DNA of 64,000 bases, taken from Chaetoceros tenuissimus. Taxonomy: Eukaryota > Bacillariophyta > Thalassiosirophyceae > Chaetocerotales > Chaetocerotaceae. The translations under genes and the position numbers were made by a program. Below are positions 27,669 through 38,238 of this stretch, piece by piece. Position 1 is the first letter of the stretch. Every line of letters starts with the position of its first letter. The notes beneath the pieces were generated by a model. It was given only the letters and a program-made list of their open reading frames with translations, ran no database searches and was not told the DNA's origin. The stretch is taken from assembly GCA_021927905.1 (NCBI GenBank), contig BLLK01000047.1, forward strand, positions 558,001-622,000. Direction: 5' to 3'.

Positions 27669-28487
27669 TGTCAAGTAGAATCGGTGGATTATTAGTACCA
27701 TGGGATGTGTAAGCATAATGAGATATAGAAGAAACATTAGAACTTTTAATGAAGATAGTCAAGAAGGTGAATATTCAACACAATAGTCCCGTGTATTGTA
27801 TTGTATTGTATGATCCTGGCAATCACAAATGTAAATATTGTGGAAGCAATACTTGCTATGTTTCAAATGGACTGCTCAAGATGAATGCAACAATGAACGC
27901 ATAGCAATTAAATATCTCTTCTAGATTTACTTATTTCGAAAAAGAGATGGTACTATGACTATTTTGCACCTGCCTACAAGATCAAATATTGAGAGTACTT
28001 TTATTAAATTGAACACACAAATTCTAAAAGATAATAACAATATTCTATTTCAAAGAACTTCAATCTTGACAAAAAACGCGTACAAATTGAAGAGACCATA
28101 TGTTTTGCACAATTTTGTACAGATAGTAAACATGTGAGTCAGTTCACTTGAAGGTATGTGCTATTATTCTATATAAATCTCGCAAGTGTACAAAATGAAA
28201 GATATTGTTCGTCTTGAGGTCTTCAATAAGCGTTAAAATCAGATTGATAGTGCTGGTATAGTAAAACAAGAAACTTTCTTTTTTATTTATCAATGGTATC
28301 ACTCTCTACTTATTCACACATATCACTTGTTTCCCGCAATAATCAATACTCTATTCTCATATCACTTCCTCTTCCAACCGTTCCAGCGGAAAACCTTACA
28401 CTCTGACAAACAATGCTTTACACTCAAGACACTGCACACTTCCGTTTTATTTCTTCATTCTCAACCACTATTTGAGTCTCTCGTTAT
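27669..28487. other. Intergenic, outer part of the left palindrome arm
   Basis: From about 27930 rightwards this is the diverged outer end of the inverted duplication. Blocks such as ATTTCGAAAAAGAG, AGTACTTTTATTAAA and TTGAGGTCTTCAATAAGCGTT match the right arm in reverse. Relative to the right arm it carries roughly 140 extra bases around 28020-28170. Left of 27930 is the 3' flank of the phosphatase gene. No gene is seen. Confidence 0.5.
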
Positions 28488-30023
28488 CTAAGCTTCACAC
28501 AACGCACAGGACTTTGGACATGCTGCTGCAATCTCTGGATTAGCACAATATTTCTCACGACGCGCCAAAGTCTTTTTGGAATTTCTATTCACAAAGAGCC
28601 AATCACATGTTCTCAACTTCTCAGGATGCAAAAGCATAGGGAACTGGAACCCATATTGATCTTTACAGTTCGGGTTCTCTTGTTGCATGTCAGGGCAAGT
28701 GTCAGTATTAGTTCCATCACAGAAGCCACAGGAGTATGGACATTCCTTGCCAATGTCAGAAGGTACCTCGCAGTTTGCATCAGTGAAACAGTATCTGTAA
28801 CGTCTAATGTGAAGTCTGTCATTGTTCCTTGAGATCCATTCACAATGTGCAAACCCAGTCTTATCTTTGCGGAAGTATGTGAACTCAGGATTATCCATAC
28901 AGATTGGATCTTCAGGAGTAAGAGAATCATCATCAGGCGTGACAGGCTCGCCGATGAAATCATCATCAGGTGCTATGATTGATTCAACACAAGTATTGGT
29001 ACTTGGATCCACAGAGTATCCTTGTGGACAGGTACATGAGCCAGAATCTGATGCAATAAAACTGTCATCGCAAGAACATTGCCCAGTAGCAGAATTACAT
29101 GTACCATGACCATTACAGTCATTGCCTGCACACAGATCATAGCAGCGATTAGAATTGGAATCGAGTACATGTCCCTCTGGACATCTGCATCCATCGCCAG
29201 AAGGAGTATTAACAAACGTGTTTTCACAGATACATTTGGCAACGTAAGGTCTGAAGTTGGTAAGAGTAGTACATTTACCATGTCCGTTACAGTTGTTGAA
29301 CTTGCATGGATCACGAAGGGTAGGGGAACTTGAAGGTTCTGAGCTAGGTCTGGATGATGGCCCTGGTGAAGGTAAAAGACTTGGAATCGAACTTGGTGAA
29401 ACCGATGGGATATTCGATGGTGCATCGCTCGGTACAACGCTCGGAAGGCTTGAAGGTAATGAGGATGGCTGTGCACTTGGAAAAGCTGATGGAGATACAG
29501 AAGGTGTCACTGACGGGGCTTTGCTAGGTGCAAGAGATAAGGACGGAGCATTCGTCACAGCAGCACATGCCTGAGCCAAGCTGATGGTAGTTGGGTACAA
29601 AGTTGTACCACATCCAGTTTCCAGAACCTGTGTGTTTCCGGAAAGTAGAGTATATTGTGGAGGAGAAGCTGCAGAACAATCATTTGGAAAGTCATAGTAG
29701 ACCCAATTGTTCTCTTCACGATTACATGTACTTGATAGGAGAGTCGTTCCACCTGCACAGTCAGCTGCATTTCCGACAGTTTCACTAGTTTGGCCATAAA
29801 TCGCACCATTTGGGGTAAGAGTTACTGTAGTCCCACTAGCATCATTAATAGTCATTGTGCCTGCTCCACTAGCAGCAGTCGTACCATGCCAGTGCTCAAT
29901 CAAGATGCGAAGTTTTCCGTCATTAGTCTGACAGTAACGGACTTCGACACCATGAGATGTGACTTGATACATGACATCCGAAAGTAGGGTCAAGAGAATC
30001 AGAGCTTTGTTAACGAATTTCAT
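28488..30023 (-). CDS. Secreted EGF/ShK-like protein with PSxxPS linker, left copy
   Basis: Encodes 511 residues. A signal peptide ends near V-T-S, leaving H-G-V-E-V-R-Y-C as the likely mature start. A Cys-containing beta-rich domain (about 24-155) with I-E-H-W-H-G follows. A linker of PSxxPS tetrad repeats (about 158-240) comes next; such linkers are very common in diatom wall and surface proteins. Two EGF-like modules (about 242-350) contain C-N-G-H-G-K-C and C-N-G-H-G-T-C. An acidic spacer leads to two C-terminal Cys-rich ShK-like modules (about 375-511), ending C-P-Y-S-C-G-F-C and C-P-K-S-C-A-L-C. It is probably an extracellular or wall-associated binding protein; the ligand is unknown. 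It differs from the right copy by a shorter linker (64 residues fewer) and, as far as I can see, one residue outside it (Lys for Glu). Confidence 0.8.
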   Translation of the reverse strand: MKFVNKALILLTLLSDVMYQVTSHGVEVRYCQTNDGKLRILIEHWHGTTAASGAGTMTINDASGTTVTLTPNGAIYGQTSETVGNAADCAGGTTLLSSTCNREENNWVYYDFPNDCSAASPPQYTLLSGNTQVLETGCGTTLYPTTISLAQACAAVTNAPSLSLAPSKAPSVTPSVSPSAFPSAQPSSLPSSLPSVVPSDAPSNIPSVSPSSIPSLLPSPGPSSRPSSEPSSSPTLRDPCKFNNCNGHGKCTTLTNFRPYVAKCICENTFVNTPSGDGCRCPEGHVLDSNSNRCYDLCAGNDCNGHGTCNSATGQCSCDDSFIASDSGSCTCPQGYSVDPSTNTCVESIIAPDDDFIGEPVTPDDDSLTPEDPICMDNPEFTYFRKDKTGFAHCEWISRNNDRLHIRRYRYCFTDANCEVPSDIGKECPYSCGFCDGTNTDTCPDMQQENPNCKDQYGFQFPMLLHPEKLRTCDWLFVNRNSKKTLARREKYCANPEIAAACPKSCALCEA

Positions 30024-30514
30024 TCTTTTTTCTGTTGTAAGAAGACTATGTAGAAGTAGATGGTGTTAGTTGTAATTTGAGGAGTATGGTATGAAAGTAG
30101 ATTTAGTAAAAGAGTGACGATGTATTTCTTTCTCAAAGATATGCTGTCATTTGCCATGAGACATAAACTACTCTGCAAGGTTATAGGAATTCAAAAAAGT
30201 AAGGCAATCCTCTTATACGACATACCTTATGTGATTTGACAGTAATGGCGGTTGTTGCTCTTTTGAGTAATAAATAATACCTGAGTAGTCGTTCTGAATT
30301 TCGTATGGTTACAAAAAGCAGACTTTGGATTTTTATGATAACAAAGTGATTTCTTCTCAAACCCTTTTTTGAAGCTATATCATTTACTGAGAACGAATAG
30401 ATCAAAATTCATTGCTCAACGGAATAAGAATCGAAGGCCCCAGGTGAAATTTTGGATGCAACTGAAAAGATTCAGAGTAAAAATTGTTCCGGATCTTTTT
30501 TCATCTGTACGAGT

Positions 30515-30997
30515 GATGTACTGAGTTGTACGATGATTATGTTCCGTTGAGAGAAATGGGGAAGAACATTTCTACTTGATCGAATGGCTGCGTCTTCAGA
30601 AGATTTTAGAAGGGTCGTACTCGGAAATTTGTTTTGTGGTTTTTTGGAATGTGTAGACTGATGTACTGAGTTGTACGATGATGATGTTCCGTTGGGAGGA
30701 TTGGGGAAGAATATTTCTACTTGATCGAATGGCTGCGTCTTAAGAAGATTTTAGAAGGGTCCTACTTGGAAATTTGTTTTGTGGTTTTTTGGAATGTGTA
30801 GACTGATGTACTGAGTTGTACGATGATGATGTTCCGTTGGGAGGATTGGGGAAGAATATTTCTACTTGATCGAATGGCTGCGTCTTAAGAAGATTTTAGA
30901 AGGGTCCTACTTGGAAATTTGTTTTGTGGTTTTTTGGAATGTGTAGACTGATGTACTGAGTTGTACGATGATGATGTTCCGTTGAAAGAATTGAGAA
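30515..30997. repeat. 145-bp tandem repeat, left array
   Basis: Four units start with GATGTACTGAGTTGTACGAT at 30515, 30660, 30805 and 30950, exactly 145 bp apart; the last is cut short at about 30997. Units 2 and 3 are nearly identical. Each carries CTTGATCGAATGGCTGCGTC and a GTTTTGTGGTTTTTTGGAAT block. The array lies 0.5-1 kb upstream of the left gene. It could be promoter-linked satellite or spacer DNA. Confidence 0.85.
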
Positions 30998-31115
30998 GTA
31001 ACAAAGAAAAGTATTTTTGCTCAGAGCCCCTACAGGACATTTTTCTCACAGATAAGAGAACGTGCGTATGTCTGAGCACGACTCTAATAAAATATTCTTA
31101 AACCAACTAAACCAA
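30998..31115. other. Unique spacer at the palindrome centre
   Basis: About 118 bp between the two repeat arrays that I cannot match in reverse to itself or to the arms. The symmetry point (about 31092) lies inside it. Such an asymmetric spacer is what lets a long palindrome persist without cruciform-driven deletion. Confidence 0.6.
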
Positions 31116-31672
31116 ATTTTCAAGTACGACCCTTCTAAAATCTTCTTCAAATACACAGCCACTCGATCAAGTAGAAATGTTCTTCCCCAATTCTCTCAAC
31201 GGAACATCATCATCGTACAACTCAGTACATCAGTCTACACATTCCAAAAAACCACAAAACAAATTTCCAAGTAGGACCCTTCTTCTAAAATCTTCTTAAT
31301 ACACAGCCACTCGTTCAGGTAGAAATGTTCTTCCCCAATTCTTTCAACGGAACATAATCATCGTACAACTCAGTACATCAGTCTACACATTCTAAAAACC
31401 AACAAAACAGATTTCCAAGTAGGACCCTTCTAAAATCTTCTTAAGACGCAGCCATTCGATCAAGTAGAAATATTCTTCCCCATTTCTCTCAACGGAACAT
31501 AATCATCGTACAACTCAGTACATCAGTCTACACATTCTAAAAACCAACAACACAAATTTCCGAGTACGACCCTTCTAAAATCTTCTTAAGACGCAGCCAT
31601 TCGATCAAGTAGAAATGTTCTTCCCCATTTCTCTCAACGGAACATAATCATCGTACAACTCAGTACATCACT
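31116..31672. repeat. 145-bp tandem repeat, right array (inverted)
   Basis: Four units read in reverse orientation to the left array. The complementary landmark CTCAGTACATC ends at 31231, 31379, 31524 and 31669, so spacing is 148, 145 and 145 bp. The unit nearest the centre is the most diverged (TTCAAATACACAGCCACTCGA in place of the usual TTAAGACGCAGCCATTCGA block). Confidence 0.85.
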
Positions 31673-32160
31673 CGTACAGATGAAAAAAGATCCGGAACAA
31701 TTTTTACTCTGAATCTTTTCAGTTGCATCCAAAATTTCACCTGGGGCCTTCGATTCTTATTCCGTTGAGCAATGAATTTTGATCTATTCGTTCTCAGTAA
31801 ATGATATAGCTTCAAAAAAGGGTTTGAGAAGAAATCACTTTGTTATCATAAAAATCCAAAGTCTGCTTTTTGTAACCATACGAAATTCAGAACGACTACT
31901 CAGGTATTATTTATTACTCAAAAGAGCAACAACCGCCATTACTGTCAAATCACATAAGGTATGTCGTATAAGAGGATTGCCTTACTTTTTTGAATTCCTA
32001 TAACCTTGCAGAGTAGTTTATGTCTCATGGCAAATGACAGCATATCTTTGAGAAAGAAATACATCGTCACTCTTTTACTAAATCTACTTTCATACCATAC
32101 TCCTCAAATTACAACTAACACCATCTACTTCTACATAGTCTTCTTACAACAGAAAAAAGA

Positions 32161-33888
32161 ATGAAATTCGTTAACAAAGCTCTGATTCTCTTGACCCTAC
32201 TTTCGGATGTCATGTATCAAGTCACATCTCATGGTGTCGAAGTCCGTTACTGTCAGACTAATGACGGAAAACTTCGCATCTTGATTGAGCATTGGCATGG
32301 TACGACTGCTGCTAGTGGAGCAGGCACAATGACTATTAATGATGCTAGTGGGACTACAGTAACTCTTACCCCAAATGGTGCGATTTATGGCCAAACTAGT
32401 GAAACTGTCGGAAATGCAGCTGACTGTGCAGGTGGAACGACTCTCCTATCAAGTACATGTAATCGTGAAGAGAACAATTGGGTCTACTATGACTTTCCAA
32501 ATGATTGTTCTGCAGCTTCTCCTCCACAATATACTCTACTTTCCGGAAACACACAGGTTCTGGAAACTGGATGTGGTACAACTTTGTACCCAACTACCAT
32601 CAGCTTGGCTCAGGCATGTGCTGCTGTGACGAATGCTCCGTCCTTATCTCTTGCACCTAGCAAAGCCCCGTCAGTGACACCTTCTGTATCTCCATCAGCT
32701 TTTCCAAGTGCACAGCCATCCTCATTACCTTCAAGCCTTCCGAGCGTTGTACCAAGCGATGCACCATCGAATATCCCATCGGTTTCACCAAGTATGGAAC
32801 CAAGTTTGCTTCCGTCATCGATGCCTTCAGATATTCCGTCGGATATTCCATCAGATATTCCATCGGACGTACCTTCTGACCAGCCAAGTTTGCTTCCGTC
32901 ATCGATGCCTTCAGATATTCCGTCGGATATTCCATCAGATATTCCATCGGACGTACCTTCTGAACAGCCAAGTAGTCTTCCATCGTTTGAGCCGTCCTTG
33001 CTTCCATCATCTGAGCCTTCTACCAGACCTAGCTCAGAACCTTCAAGTTCCCCTACCCTTCGTGATCCATGCAAGTTCAACAACTGTAACGGACATGGTA
33101 AATGTACTACTCTTACCAACTTCAGACCTTACGTTGCCAAATGTATCTGTGAAAACACGTTTGTTAATACTCCTTCTGGCGATGGATGCAGATGTCCAGA
33201 GGGACATGTACTCGATTCCAATTCTAATCGCTGCTATGATCTGTGTGCAGGCAATGACTGTAATGGTCATGGTACATGTAATTCTGCTACTGGGCAATGT
33301 TCTTGCGATGACAGTTTTATTGCATCAGATTCTGGCTCATGTACCTGTCCACAAGGATACTCTGTGGATCCAAGTACCAATACTTGTGTTGAATCAATCA
33401 TAGCACCTGATGATGATTTCATCGGCGAGCCTGTCACGCCTGATGATGATTCTCTTACTCCTGAAGATCCAATCTGTATGGATAATCCTGAGTTCACATA
33501 CTTCCGCGAAGACAAGACTGGGTTTGCACATTGTGAATGGATCTCAAGGAACAATGATAGACTTCACATTAGACGTTACAGATACTGTTTCACTGATGCA
33601 AACTGCGAGGTACCTTCTGACATTGGCAAGGAATGTCCATACTCCTGTGGCTTCTGTGATGGAACTAATACTGACACTTGCCCTGACATGCAACAAGAGA
33701 ACCCGAACTGTAAAGATCAATATGGGTTCCAGTTCCCTATGCTTTTGCATCCTGAGAAGTTGAGAACATGTGATTGGCTCTTTGTGAATAGAAATTCCAA
33801 AAAGACTTTGGCGCGTCGTGAGAAATATTGTGCTAATCCAGAGATTGCAGCAGCATGTCCAAAGTCCTGTGCGTTGTGTGAAGCTTAG
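32161..33888 (+). CDS. Secreted EGF/ShK-like protein with PSxxPS linker, right copy
   Basis: Encodes 575 residues with the same order as the left copy: signal peptide, H-G-starting beta-rich domain, PSxxPS linker, two EGF-like modules, acidic spacer and two ShK-like modules. The linker is longer because an 84-bp (28-residue) unit rich in S-D-I-P and S-L-L-P-S-S-M-P occurs twice in a row (32800-32883 and 32884-32967), with additional S-F-E-P and S-S-E-P tetrads after it. Each module has the paired Cys expected for disulfides (for example C-K-F-N-N-C-N-G-H-G-K-C). It is transcribed away from its twin; the two promoters, about 2.1 kb apart, are mirror copies, so expression is probably coordinated. 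Confidence 0.8.
   Translation: MKFVNKALILLTLLSDVMYQVTSHGVEVRYCQTNDGKLRILIEHWHGTTAASGAGTMTINDASGTTVTLTPNGAIYGQTSETVGNAADCAGGTTLLSSTCNREENNWVYYDFPNDCSAASPPQYTLLSGNTQVLETGCGTTLYPTTISLAQACAAVTNAPSLSLAPSKAPSVTPSVSPSAFPSAQPSSLPSSLPSVVPSDAPSNIPSVSPSMEPSLLPSSMPSDIPSDIPSDIPSDVPSDQPSLLPSSMPSDIPSDIPSDIPSDVPSEQPSSLPSFEPSLLPSSEPSTRPSSEPSSSPTLRDPCKFNNCNGHGKCTTLTNFRPYVAKCICENTFVNTPSGDGCRCPEGHVLDSNSNRCYDLCAGNDCNGHGTCNSATGQCSCDDSFIASDSGSCTCPQGYSVDPSTNTCVESIIAPDDDFIGEPVTPDDDSLTPEDPICMDNPEFTYFREDKTGFAHCEWISRNNDRLHIRRYRYCFTDANCEVPSDIGKECPYSCGFCDGTNTDTCPDMQQENPNCKDQYGFQFPMLLHPEKLRTCDWLFVNRNSKKTLARREKYCANPEIAAACPKSCALCEA
32800..32967 (+). repeat. 84-bp coding tandem repeat in the PSxxPS linker
   Basis: Two head-to-tail 84-bp units (starting at 32800 and 32884) that are nearly identical, each encoding 28 residues of PSxxPS tetrads. 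They are absent from the left palindrome copy, so they arose or were lost after the inverted duplication or escaped its homogenisation. Confidence 0.8.
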
Positions 33889-34444
33889 GTGTCAAGAGAC
33901 TCAAATAGTAGAAGAGAAGTAGAGAATGAAGAAATAAAACGGAAGTGTGCAGTGTCTTGAGTACAAAGCATTGTTTGTCAGAGTGTAAGGTTTTCCGTTG
34001 GAACGGTTGGAAGTTGAAGTGATATGAGAATAGAGTATTGATTATTGCGAGAAACAAGTGATATGTGTGAATAAGTAGAGAGTGATACCATTGATAAATG
34101 AAAAAGAAAGTTATTTGTTTTACTTTATCTATCTGATATTAACGCTTATTGAAGACCTCAAGACGGACAATATCTTTCATTTTGTGCATTTGCAATCAAG
34201 CTTTAATTTCTTGTAAAGCTTGCGAGATTTATGCCATCCAGAATTTGTGAGTTTAATAAAAGTACCCTCAAGATTTGACCTTACAGGAAGCGCAACATAG
34301 TGATAGTACCAACTCTTCTTCGAAATCTGAAGGATGCTACTTGTGCGTACTCAACTAGGGTATCTGACTAGACTTTTAATGTAATCAAAAATTATGTTAT
34401 ATATAGTCATGAACGCTATCTTTGGATTAAATGTGAACGTCTGC

Positions 34445-37400
34445 TTATCCCTTTTTCTTCTTGTTCTCCATCTTAGCCATAAGGACAGTACTGCTTCGCT
34501 TTGGATCAGATGGATTCTTCTTTGCTTCCTTGGCTAGTTGTACTTTGATTGCATCTTCAGCAAGATTTACGCAATCAGATTTATTCACCCGAAGACCATG
34601 AGTTCCAAGGATTGCATCAACCTCCTCAACGCTTGGTAATTCCACAAGGACCTGGTCGTTATCATCTATCTTCACGTTGAAAGTAATTATTTCAAGGTCT
34701 CCGTCGATTTCCAATCCAGTAGTCAAATCAAAATTCTTCTTATGCAAAGGGCATGCAACTTTGGGAGTACCAGCAACATCTCCAATGATACCTTGTGAAA
34801 GAACAAAAGCTTGTTTGTGGGGGCACATATTCTGGGTACAATACCACTCTCCTCGCTTCTCATTGTTGAAGATAGCCAATTGAGTGTCTCCATAGAGAAT
34901 TGCACCTGCAGCATTAACAGGGAAGTCTGAAGTTTTTCCAACGACGACCCATTTCTTCTCCGATTTCGAGAAAATATTTTCAGTTGGAGGCTTCCAATTA
35001 GTCTGAGGAGTTCCATCTGCAGGCCAATCAGTAGGTCTATACTGGCCTCTCATGTCTACAAACTCTATCATTTCATCCCTCTCCTGGTTGGCATCAGTAT
35101 TAACAAATTGTTTGAACTTCTTTCTCCTCTCTGGGTCCTTCACAACTTCAGCCCATTCATCATGGTATGTATCTATGAGATGAGCCATACGTTTATCAAG
35201 TTCATCACAGATGCCAAGAGAGTCTTCAATGATGACTTCTTTAAGATGCTCAATAGGTCCACCTCCATTCTTGCCAGATGGAAGTTTTCGTTGCCAAGAA
35301 GCGGTTCTTTCCAATCTATCCGCAGTGAGAATATAATACATGATGTATCGATCAAGGTATTTCAATACAGTATCCTCGTCTATATCTGTTGCTAAGAGCT
35401 CAGCGTGAACTGGGTTGGCCTTTGTATTGATAATGTTAGAAGATTTGGAACTATAACAGCAAAACAGAAAAGCATGACTGAATACTTACTCCTCCATTAC
35501 CTCCAACGTACAAGTTGTAACCGTTCTCAGTTGCTATCATGCCAAAATCTACAGAGAGAAATATTTCATTTAGAATATGAGAGCACAAGATAAGTTACTT
35601 TCGTAAAGAGTGAATGAACTTACCTTTACCAACAGCCTCGGCACACTCACGGACACAACCAGAAACAGCACTCTTCATCTTGTGAGGTGAACGGATTCCT
35701 TTGTATCGGTTCTCAACACGAACGGCAAATGAAACAGAATCTTGTACTCCATACCTGCACCAAGTTGATCCTACACATGACTTGACAGTCCTAAGGGCTT
35801 TTCCATATGCATGCCCTGATTCAAGTCCAGCTTTGCCAAGATCTTCCCAGATGTCAGGTAGCTGCCATTTGGCAGCTCCAAACAAGTCCACACGTTGTGC
35901 ACCGGTGATTTTGGAGTAAAGACCGTACTTCTGTGCAGTCTCACCAAGGACAATCAATTGCTCTGGAGTAATCTCCCCTCCAGGTACACGAGGGACTACA
36001 GAATAAGTACCTCCACGTTGCATATTTGCAAGAGCTCTATCATTGGTGTCTTGCAAAGCATCGCGCCCTTGATCAAGAATCATGTCATTGACAAGAGATG
36101 CAAGAATAGAGCCTACTGCAGGTTTGCATGTTTCGCATCCGTCACCGTGTCCATACTTTGCTAAGATTTTTTCAAAAGAGTCAACCTGAGTTAAGTCTTC
36201 TTCTAGACGGATTTTTGCCATAAGTTCTGGTCTTGAGTAAGGAAAGTGCTCGCACATATGGGTTGATAGAGCTCCACCTAGTTTCTCTAGTTCTTGACCA
36301 AGAATAGTCTTAACTTGTGGTTCACAACCACCACAGCCCGTGCCAGCCCTTGTACATTTCTTGAGCACACTGTGATCAACAGTTAGTACACCTATCTTCA
36401 GAAATTATGTATAAAAAATCGAAGTAATACACTTACGGCAATGTTGCTCCGTCTACACCAAGCTCAGCGACAGCAGCTGCAATCGTTCCTCTGGTCACGT
36501 CATTACAGGAACAGATTAATGCATTTGGATCATCTGAAATGGTATCTTCTTCTTCATCAACGGCTCCTCTTCCAGAAGATGGTGCAAGTAGAATAGCCGG
36601 ATTCTCAATTTCAGTTTCACTTGTAACAAGCTGATGTAGCTTATTGTAGTCTCCAGCATCTCCAACTAAGATTCCTCCTCTCAACTTTGTTCTGTCTTTA
36701 TTGAAGATGAGTTTACGGTAAATTCCACCCTTTGAATCATTCCATACCATTTCAGACACATCTGTATCATCTGGACGTGGTTGATTAACACCAAACGAGG
36801 CAACATCGCATCCAAGTAACTTGAGCTTTGTAGATAGATCAGCACCAGTGAATTCAGGCAAGTCGTCTCCAATATCATATCCCAAGTCTTTGGCGACTAC
36901 TTTAGCAGCAACACCAGCCATATCGTATCCTAAGATGCGAAAATTTCATCATAAGTGTAAGAAAAAGTAATTCCATGGACTTCAAATGAAAAAGAGGTAA
37001 TACCTACCTGGCGCAACGAGACCGTAGATGAAATTGTTGTACAAAGCGATTTCTCCAATAGCATAGACATCTTCAGCAGAAGTTTGAAGTTGTTCATTGA
37101 CTACAACTCCTCCTCTTTCACCAATTCCAATACCAGCCTCTCTGGCAAGCTCATCGCGAGGTTTGATACCAGCACTTACAACAACCTGATGAGTTGCAGT
37201 TGTTAGATGGTATTTCTCTATGGTTAAACTTTTTTTCACTGAAAATCATAGTAATGAGATGACTTACCATTTGGACATCAAGATCATCCCAACCTTCATT
37301 AGAGAAACGCAAAGCAGAGACTGGAGCAGTTGATTCATTATCTGTAGATCCGTCAGTTCCTACAAACGATTCAGTTCTTGCTCCACAATGCACCTTGAGA

Positions 37401-38238
37401 CCCATTTCTAAGGGATGACAAAGAAAGTTAGAAAGTCAGCACGTTACTTTTCCGAAATTGGGTGCACATAATTCAAAAACTTACCTTCGATCTTTCCAAC
37501 CAAAGCATCATGTCCCCCTTCATCAATTTGACGACACATTAAAATATCTGCAAACTCGATGATATGAGACTCAACCTTCATATCAGCCACAGCCTTTGCG
37601 GCTTCCAAACCAAGAAGCCCTCCTCCAATAACAGCAGCACTCTTAACATTGTTTTCTTTTGCATATGCAAGCATAGATTCAAGGTCTTCAATGGTGCGGT
37701 ATACAAAAACCCCAGGCCTCTTAGCACCAGGAATAGGAGGAACAAATGGGAAAGATCCAGTGGCCATTACAGCAACATCATATTCCATTGTTTTTCCTGA
37801 AGCACCAGTGATAACTTTTTTCTCAGTATCAATAGAAACAGCCTTGTCATTCAGGAAGAGTTCTACACCATTCTCTTCATACCATGAAGTAGTACCATCC
37901 TCCTTGAATTCAGAAGTCATGGATAAGTCGCTTGGGTCTAGAGTCTCAAAGTAACTGGTAAGCTTTACCCTATTGTAAGCAGCTCTCTTCTCTTCGCAGA
38001 ATGTAGCAAGCTGGCACTTGTTCTCAGTATCGAGGCTTAACATGTTTTCCATGAAGCGTTGTCCTACCATTCCGTTACCGATCACAACAATCTTCTTTTT
38101 ATCTTCTTCAGCCATGCCGCATGAAAAAGAATATCTTGAGGAAACTTTGCTAGAGGACGAGAAAACATTTGGCTGAAAGGCAAAGACCTCGTCCTTTGAC
38201 ACAAGGATACTCGTTGCAAGTAAGAAAAGGATTTTCAT
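34445..38238 (-). CDS. nirBD: NAD(P)H nitrite reductase, NirB-NirD fusion, plastid-type leader
   Basis: Seven exons on the minus strand: 38238-37485, 37407-37268, 37185-37008, 36929-36437, 36369-35624, 35548-35490 and 35419-34445. All junctions are GT-AG, introns are 66-82 bp, and the sum is 1114 residues in frame. The N-terminal signal peptide plus V-F-A-F-Q-P suggests plastid import. The FAD/NAD(P)H domain (about 55-360) has V-I-G-N-G-M-V-G and V-I-G-G-G-L-L-G-L-E. A BFD-like [2Fe-2S] region follows with C-S-C-N-D-V-T and T-G-C-G-G-C (about 500-540). The sirohaem/4Fe-4S half contains the C-V-G-S-T-W-C and S-G-C-V-R-E-C clusters (about 720-765). A C-terminal Rieske NirD domain (about 945-1050) has C-P-H and C-P-L-H. 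The enzyme reduces nitrite to ammonium. Exon 6 is only 59 bp. ATG 38238 is chosen for the signal peptide; an upstream in-frame ATG exists at 38286. Confidence 0.93.

Larger units (their letters stand above)
27930..30997. repeat. Large inverted duplication, left arm
   Basis: The left arm is about 3.1 kb and is mirrored by 31116-34330 around a centre at about 31092. Start codons (30023 and 32161) and repeat landmarks (30515 and 31669) are equidistant from that centre. The arm holds one secreted-protein gene, its promoter and four 145-bp repeat units. Identity with the right arm is nearly complete from about 28300 inward and falls noticeably between 27930 and 28300, where indels appear. Confidence 0.85.
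31116..34330. repeat. Large inverted duplication, right arm
   Basis: Mirror image of 27930-30997. It is about 192 bp longer within the gene because of an expanded PSxxPS linker. Beyond the stop codon the match continues to about 34330 (CTTCGAAAT), with rising divergence from about 34110 outward. Confidence 0.85.

Noticed and set aside
30515-31672. CRISPR-like array
   Set aside because: The 145-bp units are contiguous tandem repeats in mirrored blocks with no short repeat/spacer pattern, and the genome is eukaryotic.
32610-33119. Gly/Asp-rich 169-residue ORF opposite the PSxxPS linker
   Set aside because: It is the antisense shadow of the Pro/Ser repeat; the same shadow exists in the left copy with the expected length difference.
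27930-34330. Palindrome as a simple assembly artefact
   Set aside because: The arms differ in linker length and carry many differences and indels in their outer parts, and the centre is a unique asymmetric spacer. A collapsed or duplicated contig would be uniformly identical. Long reads should still confirm it.
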